A stretch of DNA of 64,000 bases, from contig CAUYUJ010019094.1 of the NCBI GenBank assembly GCA_963575745.1, forward strand, positions 86,967-150,966, written 5' to 3'. A model generated the notes under the pieces. That model had not been told where the DNA came from, made no database searches, and saw only the letters and a program-made list of their open reading frames with translations. Made by a program: the position numbers and the translations under genes. This document shows positions 50,190 to 60,296 of this stretch, in pieces. The first letter of the stretch is position 1. Each line of letters begins with the position of its first letter. The stretch comes from Prorocentrum cordatum. Lineage: Eukaryota > Sar > Dinophyceae > Prorocentrales > Prorocentraceae.

Positions 50190-53100
50190 CTAGAGGGCCA
50201 AAATGGCTTCAAGACGGTCCACAGTGGCACAAGGTGGCCCAACACGGCCTGAGAGGAGTTCAAAAGGGTCCAAGTGTGGCCCAAGAAGACTCGCAGAAAG
50301 CCCCAGGGAGAGCCTCAAGAAGTCCCAATCAATGATTTTCTGTTTTTGTTTCACGACTCTTGGGCTTACGCCACGCCGCCGACCCCTTGGGGAAATGCCG
50401 GTTGTTGTGTGTTGCTCCTGAGGGCCTTTTGTGCTCCTTTTGGGGGCTTCTTGGAGCTCTTTCGGGGCTTCATGGGGGCCTTTTCGGGGCCTCTTGGGCT
50501 GACATTCACAGCATTCGCCGTGCACGCATCGGGAATAGGGCGAGAACTTGCGTATCACCCGACGAATCATTATCGAAGACGCCTACGGCGAATCACCGCC
50601 GCCCCCTGCCTTTTTGGAAACGCCTATGTGGCCGAACGTTGCGGCCAGAGGCCTGCCAAGCTATCGGACCATGTGTTCCCCGAATCGGTTTGGAAAGCGT
50701 TCGGGGAACACGGTGGGCGAGGCTGGGCCGACTTGGGCCTTTTTTGGGGTGCTCCAGGGCCGTCTTGGAGGCCGTCGAGGGCGTCTTGGAGGCCTCTTGG
50801 GCCGTCTTGGGGCCCTCTTGGGGCGGGCCCCTTGGGCCGTCATGGGGCCATCTTGGAGGCCTCTTGGGCGATCTTGGGGCGACCTTGGGGGCCTCTTGGG
50901 CCGTCTTGAGCCGTCGGAAGGCCGAAAATGCGCAAATGCCAAACTCCTTCAAAAACCAACGGAAAATCAATGAGTTTGCCTCTTCAGGCCTTCCTGGAGG
51001 ACCTCGTGGAGGCCTCTTTGGCCCGTCTTGGAGGCCTCTTGGGGGCCTCTTGGGCCCGTCTAAGGCCGTCTTGGGTGCATTTTGGGCCGTCTTGGAGGCA
51101 TCTTGGGGCCATCTGAGCTGTCTTGGAGGCCATCTTGGCCGTCTTGGAGGCATCTTGGAGGCCATCTTGGGCCATCTTGGCCGTCTTGGAGGCCATCTTG
51201 GGCGTCTTCGAGGCCTCTTGACCGTCTTGGGGCCCTCTCGGGGCCGTCTTGAGGGGCCTCTTGAGCCGTCAGGGGGCCATCTTGGAGGCCTCTTGGGCGA
51301 TCTTGGGGCGACCTTTGGGGCCTCTGGGGCCGTCTTGGGCCGTCTGAAAGCCGAAAAGGCGCAAATGCCACAATCCTTCAAAAACCAACGGAAAATCAAT
51401 GAGTTTGCCCTCTTCGGGCCTTCCTGGAGGACCTCTTGGAGGCCTCTTGGGCCGTCTTGGAGGCCTCTTGGGAGCCTCTTGGGCCGTTTTGGGCTATCTT
51501 GAAGCCATCTTAGGCCGTCTTGGGTGCATCTTGGGCCGTCTTGGAGGCATCTTGGGGCCATCTTAGCCGTCTTGGAGGCCATCTTGGCCGTCTTGGACGC
51601 CATCTTGGGCCATCCTGGAGCCGTCTGGAAGGGAAAAACCCTTTGCAACCACCTCTGGAAGATCTTTCGGCATCCTCTCCGGGTGGCTGGCGGGACGCGC
51701 CGGAGCCCCAGGGGGAGTTCTTTTGGAAAAAGAACCAAAACCAAAACCGAAAGGATCCAGCACGCCAGGTACCCCTGCGATGAATCGACAGGGGACGGCG
51801 GATCGAATGGCCTTCGACACATCCCGCCACCGTGCTTGGGTTGCGGGTCTGAGGCCACTCGGATGGCTGATGGGGTCTCGTGGGAGGCGTCTCGGGGGCG
51901 TCTTGGGGCCATCTATGGCTGTCTGGGGGCCCGCTTGGGGGCATCTTCGGCCGTCTTGGGGCGGTGTTGGGGGCCTCGTGGGGCGTATTCCAGCGTCGGA
52001 TGCCCGAGAAGGCGAGAAAGCAAAGACCTTGAAACAAAAACAAAGAACAACAACAATTTTACGCCTCCTGGGGCTCTCCTAGGAAGCCTCTTGAAGGCTT
52101 CTTGGGGCGTCTTGGAGGCCTCCTGGGCCGTCTGGAGGCCACCTTGGGCGTACTGGATTGCTGTTTCTGCGACTCGGGGCCCTCTTGGACTGTCTTGGAG
52201 TTCTCTCGGGGTCCTCCTGGTCCGTTTTCGGGCCCTCGGTGCCCTCCTGGCAGAATTGCTGGAGCAAAGTACCCTCCCCGGCCGGCGCGGATGGACCCCG
52301 GCTGGCCCTCCAAGTCTACCGGACCAGGCTCCCGGGGGGAGGGGCTTGGGGCCATCTGGGGCTGTCTAGGGGCCCGCTTGGGGGCCTCTTGGGCCGTCTT
52401 GGGGCGGTGTTGGGGGCCTCGTGGGGCGTCTTCCAGCGTCGGATGCCTGGGAAGGCGAACAAAAGCAAAAGCCTTGACAAAAACATAGAAAAACAAAAAG
52501 TTTACGCCTCTTGGGGCCCTCTTAGAAGCCTCTTGGAGGCTTCTTGTTGCGTCTTGGAGGCATCCTGGGCAGTTTGGAGGCCATCTTGCATTGGTGTTTC
52601 TGCGACTCGGTGCCCTCTTGGACCGTCTTGGAGGTCTCTTGGGGCTAGGGCTGTCTAGGGGCCCGCTTGGGGGCCTTTTGGGCCGTCTTGGAGCGGTGTT
52701 GGGGGCCTCGTGTGGCGTCTTCCAGCGTCGGATGCCCGGGAAGGCAAACAAAAACAACAACAAAAACAAAAAGAACACGGATTCAACCATTTTACACCTT
52801 TGGGGGCTTTGGGGGGCCCCTCCTTCTCTCCTCGCGAAGCCGTTTTTTTTTGTCTTTTGTTGTTTGTTTGTGTGTCTGTTCTAGCTTGTTGTGTTAGTGT
52901 TGTTGTTTGTTAGTCTTATTTTTTGTTTGGTTTTTTGTTTTCTTGTGGTCTTTTGTTGGGTTTTTTGTGTTCTATAGTTCTGTTTTCTTGCGTGTTTGTT
53001 CTTGTTTGGCTTTTGTGCTGTATTTTTTTGGTTGTTTTTTGTTTTGTTGGCTGTGTTGTATTGTGTTTGTTATTTGTGTTTTGGTGGTGTGTGGTGTGTG

Positions 53101-53790
53101 TTTGGTGTGTTTTGTTGTCTTTATGTTTGTGTTGTTTGTTGGTTTTTTTGTTGTTGTCCTCTGTTTGTTTTGTTGTAGATTTTGTGTGTTTGTTGTTAGA
53201 GGCTCTTGTAGAACGGTCGAATCAAACCTGGGCAGTCTGGAGGCAATCTTGAGCGTCTTGGATCGGTGTTTCTGCGACTCGGTGCCCTCTTGGACCGTCT
53301 TGGAGGTCTCTTGGGGTCCTCCTGGCCCGTTTTTGAGCCCTCGATGCCCTCCCGGCAGAATTGCTGGAGCAAAGTACCCTCCCTGGCTGGCGCGGATGGA
53401 CCCCCGGCGGTCTTCCGGACCGGGCTTCGGGGGGAGGGGTGGGCCGTCGTGGGGCCATTTAGGGTTGTGTAGGGGCCCGTTTGGGGGCCTCTTGGGCCGT
53501 CTTGGGGCGGTGGGTGTTGGGGACCTCGTGGGGAGTCTTCAAGCGTCGGATGCCCGGGAAGGCAGGAAAAAGCAAAAACTCCGGAAAAAAACATAGGAAA
53601 GTCAACAATTTTACGCCTTGGGGCCACCTTAGAAGCCTCTTCGAGGCTTCTTGGGGCGTCGTGGAGGCATCTAGGGCAGTCTGGAGGCCATCTTGGACGT
53701 CTTGGACTGATGTTTCTGTGACTCGGTGCCCTCTGGACGGTCTTGGAGGTCCCTCTGGGTCCTCCTGGCCCGTTTTCGGGTCCTCGATGC
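50190..53790. repeat. Higher-order repeat of a GGCC(A/G)TCTTGG minisatellite
   Basis: Short 9-21 bp units (GGCCGTCTTGGAGGCCTCTT and relatives) are organised into longer blocks. Blocks sharing AAAACCAACGGAAAATCAAT recur at about 50955 and 51380. Blocks sharing GGCGGTGTTGGGGGCCTCGT and CAGCGTCGGATGCC recur near 51960, 52395, 52690 and 53510. At 50190-50330 the unit is inverted (CCAAGATGGCC). Arg/Pro/Gly-rich frames on both strands are repeat artefacts. Confidence 0.85.
52843..53205. repeat. T/G-rich, almost A-free tract inside the higher-order repeat
   Basis: About 360 bp of TTTTGTTGTTTGTTTG-type sequence with very few A residues interrupt one block of the minisatellite. A C/A-rich stretch at 52745-52780 (AACAAAAACAACAACAAAAA) upstream is complementary to it. 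Confidence 0.8.
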
Positions 53791-54009
53791 CCCCCCGCAG
53801 AATTAATTGCTGGAGCAAACTGCCCCCCCGGCCGCCCGGGGGACCCGCCCCCCCGTCCAAATCGACTGGACCAGGCTCCCGGGGGAAGGGTTTGGGGAGG
53901 GGAAGCATCTCACACGTTGATGAACCCCAAGGGGTCGGTGGATTTGGGACGTTCTCGTTTCTTCTGATTTCTGACAGCGCAAGACGGCCCCGATGCTTCC
54001 AATCGGGTT

Positions 54010-54164
54010 ACGTCGGGCCTGTCCCTCTACAGGGGGAATATTCCCAAATAGTTGAAACATAGTATGGGGACGAGTTTTTTTATTTTATTTTTTGTCGACC
54101 ATTCTGGAGTTTTGTTTTTCCTCCTCCCAAATCCCCTTCCCTGTGGGGGGACAGCCCCGACCTA
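54010..54164. mobile_element. Family B element, copy B7
   Basis: ACGTCGGGCCTGTCCCTCTA plus CAGGGGG on the left, CCCTGTGGGGGGACAGCCCC plus GACCT on the right. The interior contains ATGGGGACGAG. Confidence 0.75.
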
Positions 54165-54535
54165 AAGTCGGGGCCCTGAAGAAGGAACCCTTTTGGTTGG
54201 GGAGGGGCTCCGCGTTCCTGAAGTGTTTCACAGCTTGCCTCAGGTTTTCCTCATGCTTTCGATCGGAAATCGAAGTTTAACTCATGGAAAAAAGGGCCCT
54301 CGTTCCTTATTCTGGGTTCCTTAGGTCAAGGCCCCGACTGTACCAACAGAGCCTCGAGACGGCCAGCGAGGTCTTCCCGGGGGGGCCCCGCGCGGCCCCC
54401 GAGGAAAAAGCACGGCCCGAGAGGGGCCCCCGCGGCGGGCCGGGGCCCGGGGCGGCCCCCGAGGGCCGCAGCGCGCGGCCGCGGAGACCTCCCGGGGCCG
54501 CCCTGCGGGGCCTCGCAGGTTCCAGCATCAGGTAG
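54165..54535. other. Non-coding spacer
   Basis: GC-rich; no recognised gene. Confidence 0.4.
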
Positions 54536-54594
54536 GAGGAGGAGAAGGAGGAGGAGGAGGAGGAGGAGGAGGAGGAGGAGGAGGAGGAGGAGGC
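54536..54594. repeat. (GGA)n microsatellite
   Basis: About 19 GGA units. Confidence 0.9.
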
Positions 54595-54749
54595 GGGCCA
54601 GAGGACTATTCGAAAATTGGTGAGAAAAATACTTCGGAGGTGGACAGACCTCCTACCCTGACACGTCGATGAAGGAATTGGCCGTTTTCGGTTCGCGCGA
54701 GGGCGTCGCGGCCGTCGTTTTTGCGGGTCCAGGCCCGTCGGTTTCGATC

Positions 54750-54912
54750 CCCGAATTGTCTGGGGACCGCCGAATAGTTCGAGGTCTGTTCACCGCCGAA
54801 TAGTCTGGGGACGATGCCCCTACCATTTTGGATCCTTTAGGGCTTATTTTTTTGACCACTTCTCCTTTGTCGTCCAGGACCCCCCTCCATAGGGGGGACA
54901 TGCCCGACCGAA
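54750..54912. mobile_element. Family B element, right part (B8)
   Basis: ATAGTCTGGGGACGA and the terminal CCATAGGGGGGACATGCCCG plus ACC match the family. The expected left end is not found. A small tandem duplication of CCGCCGAATAGT lies at its inner edge. Confidence 0.55.
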
Positions 54913-55493
54913 TTTTGAAGTCCACGGCATGGTTGTCTGTGGCCTCGTCTGGCTGCCGGCAGAGCCTGCGTGCCTCCTCGCTCCCCAAGAGTGCTCGGGC
55001 AGCCCCCCATGCAGCTTCCCAGGGCGCCACAGGGAGCCCCGCGCACGGCGTCCGAAGGCGACCCACGCGGGTCCGAAGGTGGCCCAGACGGCCTCGTGAG
55101 CCGAGGGTTGCGCCAGCGGCCTCGGAGAGGGCCAAGACCCAGAGGCCCCGGGTCCGAAGGTGGCCCAGAAGGCCTCGTGAGCGAGGGTTGCGCCAGCGGC
55201 CCCGGAGAGGGCCAGGACCCAGAGGCCCCCAGGATGCCCCGCAGCGCCACCGCCTCTTCTGCGCGCTCCCGAGAGTGCAACCCGCGGAGCGGAGCGAGTT
55301 CTCGAGAGAGGCCCCCCCCCCCTCGGGGAGCGGCCCGAGGGGCCCCAGGTGCTCGAGGCCCCCGGCGGCCCGGGGCGCCCCAGGATGCGGCCTTCCTCGT
55401 GCTCTCCCGTGCTCCTCGTGCCCGTGTTGCCTCGCTCTGGCCTCTCGCCTCCCGCATCCTCTCGCGTCCGTCGTCTCGTTCCTCCTCCTTCTC
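54913..55493. other. GC-rich non-coding sequence with a short duplication
   Basis: GGTCCGAAGGTGGCCCAGA(C/A)G plus GCCTCGTGAG and GGGTTGCGCCAGCGGCC occur twice (about 55072-55140 and 55150-55215). No gene is recognised. Confidence 0.5.
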
Positions 55494-55611
55494 GGCATCG
55501 CTCGGACGTGTGCATGTTTTTTCTCGGCGAGGCCCATCCTGGACCATCGAGCAAAACAAGAACACGCACGAAACCGAAAAATGCACGGGAAATGGACGTC
55601 CGAGCGATGGC
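55494..55611. mobile_element. Family A element, copy A2
   Basis: Complete: left end GGCATCGCTCGGACGTGTGC, right end GGACGTCCGAGCGATGG, with an interior A-rich segment CACGCACGAAACCGAAA. About 118 bp. Non-coding. Confidence 0.8.
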
Positions 55612-56054
55612 CAGTCCTTGCCCCTTGTAGAGGGCCCCGACAAGGCCCCCAGAGGGAAACGGACAACACGGGAACCGACGTGGTGCGCTCTGCTTGCCTC
55701 CTTCCTCCTCTCTCCTTCTCGCGAGTCATGCCAGCCTGTGCTCCAAGGCCGGTGCTCGAGGCAACATCAGGTTTGGACTCGGGGCTTCAGCGCGGGCCGA
55801 AGGAATTTTCAGGGCTGTGCTTGTACTGGTCATGTGACAGGTTCCCTGCAGATCTGTAGACCGTGACTCGGGGGAAGATGCGGCCCAGATGCGCGTGAAC
55901 AAGCGGGGCGTCCGTTGCCCTCCTCTCAACTGGGGGCTGCCCTTCCTTAATTCGCTTCTGCGAGTACGCTGGGCCATGTCTTCCCTCTGCTGTCTAGCAG
56001 CCGTTCACCAGCATGGTGTAATTTTTGTTCTTGACTGTGTTTTGCAAGCTTAGA
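55612..56054. other. Unique sequence, no gene recognised
   Basis: No convincing frame or repeat. Confidence 0.4.
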
Positions 56055-56235
56055 GATTGACACCTACACCAGTATCGGCGGTGTGCCTCCACCGAGGGAA
56101 GAAAATCCCGATCTCGGTGATGGTGGTAACATTCTGGCTTCCAAGGTGACCGAACCATTGCCACCCACACCGAACTCCAGGATCCTCTTCCCCCCTGTGG
56201 AGGCCAACCCCTGTGTTGGTGTTGGTGCCCACTTC
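56055..56235. repeat. Imperfect long hairpin
   Basis: GACACCTACACCAGTATCGG through GTGCCTCCACCGAGGGAAGA is partly complementary, in reverse, to CTCTTCCCCCCTGTGGAGGC through TGTTGGTGTTGGTG. The centre is near CTTCCAAGGTGACCG. It is more degraded than the neighbouring foldback. Confidence 0.5.
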
Positions 56236-56252
56236 CAGGCCTCCAAGTGTGT

Positions 56253-56412
56253 CCAGGGGGCCACAAGCGAACCCTACCCCTACCCCCCACGATTTTTCTG
56301 AGGGGGAGGGTGGGGTTTCACTTCGCCCGTGACCCCCCGAACGAAGTGAACCCCACCCTCCCCCTCAGAAAAATCGTGGGGGGCAGGGGCAGGGTTCGCA
56401 TGTGGCCCCCTG
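56253..56412. repeat. Foldback element with ~70-bp arms
   Basis: The left arm (CCAGGGGGCCACAAGCGAAC then CACGATTTTTCTGAGGGGGA and GGTGGGGTTTCACTTCG) and the right arm (CGAAGTGAACCCCACCCTCC then CCCTCAGAAAAATCGTGGGG and TTCGCATGTGGCCCCCTGG) are almost exact inverse complements. The loop is only about 16 bp. Such an arm would extrude readily as a cruciform or RNA hairpin. Confidence 0.85.
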
Positions 56413-56537
56413 GTTGCCTTCCTGCCGTGCCTCCCCCCGCCTGCCGCACGGCGTCCCGCCGCTCCGCTGGCGAGAGCCGCCTGCGGCGAGCCCCGCCACC
56501 CCGGCCGAGCGCCGCCTCGGGAAGGATGACGGGGAAG

Positions 56538-56606
56538 TTCCGGAGGAGGAGGCGGAGGAGGAGGCGGAGGAGGAGGAGGAGGAGGAGGAGGAGGAGGAGG
56601 AGGAGG
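56538..56606. repeat. (GGA)n microsatellite
   Basis: GGAGGAGGCGGAGG units followed by about 16 GGA units. Confidence 0.9.
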
Positions 56607-56731
56607 GGGCATCTTTGGAGCCTCCAGGGGCACTCTTGGGGCTTCCTGAGCTCCTGGGGGCCCCTTCGGGCGCTCCGGCGGCGGGGGCCCCTGCCGAGAG
56701 GCACCAGGCTTGCCTCCGTGGTGCCCTGCTT

Positions 56732-56865
56732 GGCATCGCTCTCGGACGTGTGCATTTTTCTGCCGGCGAGGGCCATCGAGGAGCATCCTTGATCATTTGG
56801 CGAAAAAAAAAGCCACGCACGAAGCCGAAAACAAAAACACAGGACATGGGCGTCCGAGCGATGGC
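56732..56865. mobile_element. Family A element, copy A3, with flanking direct repeats
   Basis: Left end GGCATCGCTCTCGGACGTGT, right end GGGCGTCCGAGCGATGGC. Outside it, GCTTGCCTCC(G/A)TGGTGCCC occurs on both sides (56708-56728 and 56884-56904). Confidence 0.75.
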
Positions 56866-57246
56866 GAGGCCAAGAAGCACCGTGCTTGCCTCCATGGTGC
56901 CCTGGGTTTCCTGGGTGTTGCGATGGTTTTGCGATGGAGAGCGCGGCGCGCCCGCGCCCAACAGCCATGGACGCCCCGAGGCCTCAGGGTTGGGTGTCTT
57001 GTGGAAGGCTTCTTGTGGTCGGGCCTCCACTGTAGGAGTCAGCAGGGGTCTAGAGGAGGAGCATGAGGATATCTCCCCCGATTTCATGGCGCCTCTGCTC
57101 ATTCCAGTACGTCGCCGGCCCCCTCCCCCCTGGGCCGCGCACGTGCCGCGGGCCACGATTTGCGCCGCCCCCCCCTTGGACGCCCCCCTCTTGGCCGCCC
57201 CCGCCGCCTCCCCTTGGCCGCCCCCCGGGCCCTGTGAGCCTACACT
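56866..57246. other. Unique sequence, no gene recognised
   Basis: GC-rich, overlapping frames only. Confidence 0.4.
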
Positions 57247-57333
57247 CGTTCGGCACTGTTTCGATACTTTTCTGGGTGCTCGAAAATATTTCTTCAGGGA
57301 TGTGGTCCTTAAGTACGATGGGAGCAACATCAG
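57247..57333. repeat. Dispersed repeat M, copy 2
   Basis: GTTTCGATACTTTTCTGGGT through GATGTGGTCCTTAAGTACGA parallels 38078-38156. Confidence 0.65.
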
Positions 57334-57413
57334 CCCCGGGACCCTCACAGATCGATCCGGTCGGGAGCCTTGAGACGGGGCTCAATGCAAACGGGGGTCA
57401 GCCAGAGCTCTGG

Positions 57414-57575
57414 ATCTTGCAGGATCCTGCAGGGCCAGGGTCGCATTGACCCAGGTTTGGGTGCAGGATCCTGCAGGATCCTTCGCGTTGACCCGGGCTT
57501 GGGTGCAGGATGTTGCAGGATCTGGCGGGACTCTGCAAGGCCTGACTGACCAGAGTCTGGATTGACCCGGGTCAG
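57414..57575. repeat. Short tandem repeat, ~60-bp unit with TTGCAGGATCCTGCAGG
   Basis: About two and a half units. Each contains GCAGGATCCTGCAGGATC-like palindromic sequence and a TTGACCC(A/G)GG(T/C)TTGGGTGC phrase. Confidence 0.75.
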
Positions 57576-57605
57576 AAGATCCGCGATCCGGCTCGAGAAA
57601 TAACT

Positions 57606-57767
57606 CAGGAGGAAAAAACACACAGACACAATTAATCATCGATCCCCAGGAAAATATGGGAAAATAAGGGAAGTGGGGGGGAAGACAAAAACCCAGAAAA
57701 TATAGGAAAATATGGGGGATCCTTTTATTTGTGTATATTTTTTTGTGTGTCCCAGTTCCCCTTCAAT
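57606..57767. mobile_element. Family C element, copy C3
   Basis: AGGAGGAAAAAACACACAGA then GGAAAATATGGGAAAATAAG, ATATAGGAAAATATGGGGGA and TTGTGTGTCCCAGTTCCCCT. It is the best-preserved copy. Confidence 0.75.
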
Positions 57768-58238
57768 AACGCAGAAAGATGGGGTCCAGGGCTCCGGGCG
57801 TGATTTTCTACGATGCCGCAGTTGCTTTGCGACGTCGGCGTCGGACCTCAAGGATGGACGAGCCTGGTGACGCTCCGAGCGTGAATTGCCTACCCCGCTT
57901 TCGCTTCCAGGCAAACCCAAGCCATACCACGCGCCTCCTCGTCGAGCGGCCTGACCAGTACAGGCTGCAGTTTGGCCTCGTTTGGTATCTCTTGGAAGCG
58001 AGGGTGGTCAAAAGCGAGGCAGGCTTGTTTTTTTCCCTAGATGCTCCGAGCCCGAAGCCACGGACCCCGAGGCCTCGCGCGGTGCGCAGCAGCTGTGCTG
58101 CCCGGCGCCTCTTGGCCTCCCGCGGGCCCACCTGGAGAGCCGCCTGGACTCTGCGCGGCCGGGCGGGGCGCCGCCGCCGTGCGGCTCCTTGGGGGGGGGG
58201 GGGGGGGGCGGCCCGCGCAAGGGCCAGCCTCTCGCCAC
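57768..58238. other. Unique sequence, no confident gene
   Basis: A frame from 57779 is open for 259 codons but reads through the family D element and has no domain, so it is not accepted. Confidence 0.35.
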
Positions 58239-58406
58239 CCACCAAACCACCCCAACCCAGCCCGAAGCCCTCGACTTGCCTTCCCCATGTCCAGTGTGGG
58301 GGGGGGGGTCGGGGAACGTTGAAAAAACACCTGGAATCTGCACTCCCCCCCAACCCGAAATTCGGGTCGAATTCGGGTCTTCGGGTTGGGTTGGGGTGCT
58401 CTGGTG
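58239..58406. mobile_element. Family D element, copy D3
   Basis: Ends ACCAAACCACCCCAACCCAG and TCGGGTTGGGTTGGGGTGCT plus CTGGT. The interior includes a G-run and GAACGTTGAAAAAACACCTG. Confidence 0.8.
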
Positions 58407-58681
58407 CAGCGGCGGTTTCAATACATGCTCCGGGTGCGGATCGTGTATCACAAATGCAGGGATTTACTATTGAGAACACCGATGAGTTCACGCATAAACC
58501 TATTCATAAATTAGTCATGTATCAAAAGTCCTATATCTTTAAAACATCCCATGCATAACAAAAACAACTGCCCTGTAGGTGGTCGGCCTCCCCCTGCGGG
58601 GGCCGAGCCTCTGCCCGCCGCGGCCGCGGGTCTCCGCGTGGCCCGCGGCCCTCCTCGCGCCGGGCCGCCGCCCCCCGGCTT

Positions 58682-58804
58682 GGCATCGCTCGGACGTGTG
58701 CATTTTTTCTCGGCGAAAACCATCGAGGAACCTCCTGGACCATCGAGCAAAACAAAAACACGCACGAGATCGAAGAATGCACGGGAAATGGACGTCCGAG
58801 CGAC
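58682..58804. mobile_element. Family A element, copy A4
   Basis: Left end GGCATCGCTCGGACGTGTGC, right end GGACGTCCGAGCGAC. The interior ACGCACGAGATCGAAGAATG matches A2. Complete. Confidence 0.8.
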
Positions 58805-58859
58805 AGCAGGCTGGAGCTGCCCGCCCCCAGCGCTGGGCCGGCGCTCGCGTGGCGCGTCG

Positions 58860-60296
58860 GGGTCGGGGGGGGGTAGTCTTATGTCGGGCCTGTCCCCCTA
58901 CAGGGGGATGTTCGACGAAAATGAAAAATACCCCCAAAATGCACCAAAAGGTCAAAACATATCCAAAACATATTCCCCAGACTATGTTTGGATTCTTTTT
59001 AAGTTTATTTTTGGGGTATGTTTTTTTTTGATTCCCAGCCATCCTGTGGTGTTGGGTCCTCGTTTTGAAGAGACAGCGCCCCGCGTCCCACCTCCTCTCC
59101 TCCTCCTCCCCCTCCTCGCCCTCCTCCCTCCTCCCACTCTTGCCTCTGCTCTCGGCACACCCCTCACACGTTTCGTAGCCCCATAGGGAGCTCCACCGAA
59201 GGTCCCAGTGGCACAGCCCGCATGCGGTTCCCCCACCCAGGGCAGCGTTTCGTGGCCCCATAGGGAGCTCCACCGAAGGCCCCAGTGGCACAGCCCGCAT
59301 GCGGTTCCCCACCCAGGGCAGCGTTTCGTAGCCCCATAGGGAGCTCCACCGAAGTTCCCAGTGGCACAGCCCGCATGCGGTTCCCCCACCCAGGGCAGCG
59401 TTTCGTAGCCCCATAGGGAGCTCCACCGAAGGTCCCAGTGGCACAGCCCGCATGCGGTTCCCCCACCCAGGGCAGCGTTTCGTAGCCCCATAGGGAGCTC
59501 CACCGAAGGCCCCAGTGGGGGTGTTCGCATGCGGTTCCCCCACCCAGGGCAGCGTTCGTGGCCCCATAGGGAGCTCCACCGAAGGCCCCAGTGGCTGTCT
59601 CGCATGCGGTTCCCCCACCCAGGGCAGCGTTTCGTAGCCCCATAGGGAGCTCCACCGAAGGTCCCAGTGGCACAGCCCGCATGCGGTTCCCCCACCCAGG
59701 GCAGCGTCTCGTAGCCCCATAGGGAGCTCCACCGAAGGTCCCAGTGGCACAGCCCGCATGCGGTTCCCCGGGCAGCGCTTCGTGGCCCCATAGGGGGCTC
59801 CAGCCCAGTGGCGCAGCCCGCATGCGGTTCCCCCGCCCAGGGCAGCGTTTCGTACCCCCATAGGGAGCTCCACCGAAGGTTCCAGTGGCACAGCCCGCAT
59901 GCGGTTCCCCCTGGCCCCATAGGGAGCTCCACCGAAGGTCCCAGTGGCACAGCCCGCATGCGGTTCCCTCACCCAGGGCTGCGTTTCGTGGCCCCATAGG
60001 GAGCTCCACCGAAGGCCCCAGTGGCGCAGTTCGCATGCGTTCCCCCCCACCCAGGGCAGCGTTTCGTGGCCCCATAGGGAGCTCCACCGAAGGTCCCAGT
60101 GGCGCAGTTCGCATGCGTCCCCCCCACCCAGTACAGCGTTTCGTGGCCCCATACGGGGCTCCCCCGAATGCGATACCCACAACTGCATATGGTTGGGTCC
60201 TTCGCCAGGCTAATTTTTATATATATTTTTTAATTTTTCGTCGAAAATTCCCCTGTAGGGGGACAGGCCCGACTTAAGGGTCGGGGGGGGGTAGTC
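58860..60296. mobile_element. Family B composite element carrying a 76-bp tandem array, with 19-bp flanking direct repeats
   Basis: The left end TTATGTCGGGCCTGTCCCCC plus TACAGGGGGATGTTCGACGA and the right end TCGTCGAAAATTCCCCTGTA plus GGGGGACAGGCCCGACTTAA are inverted repeats over about 45 bp. They enclose an AT-rich part and a 1-kb tandem array. Immediately outside, GGGTCGGGGGGGGGTAGTC occurs exactly on both sides (58860-58878 and 60278-60296), like a target-site duplication. It is about 1.4 kb against the usual 160-200 bp of the family. No transposase is present, so it would be non-autonomous. Confidence 0.75.
59165..60165. repeat. Tandem array, about 14 copies of a 76-bp unit
   Basis: The unit includes TTTCGTAGCCCCATAGGGAG, CTCCACCGAAGGTCCCAGTG and CACAGCCCGCATGCGGTTCC. 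Some copies are truncated (near 59792 and 59921). The unit length is not a multiple of three and none of the three minus-strand phases contains a stop, so all three minus-strand frames stay open for hundreds of codons. These are artefacts. Confidence 0.95.

Noticed and set aside
50593-51912. A 439-codon Arg/Pro/Lys-rich minus-strand frame
   Set aside because: It is the translation of the GGCC(A/G)TCTTGG minisatellite; the opposite strand is also open.
58539-60188. A 549-codon minus-strand repeat protein and two overlapping frames
   Set aside because: All three minus-strand phases of the 76-bp repeat are open and the unit length is not a multiple of three, so the frame rotates. This is a repeat artefact.
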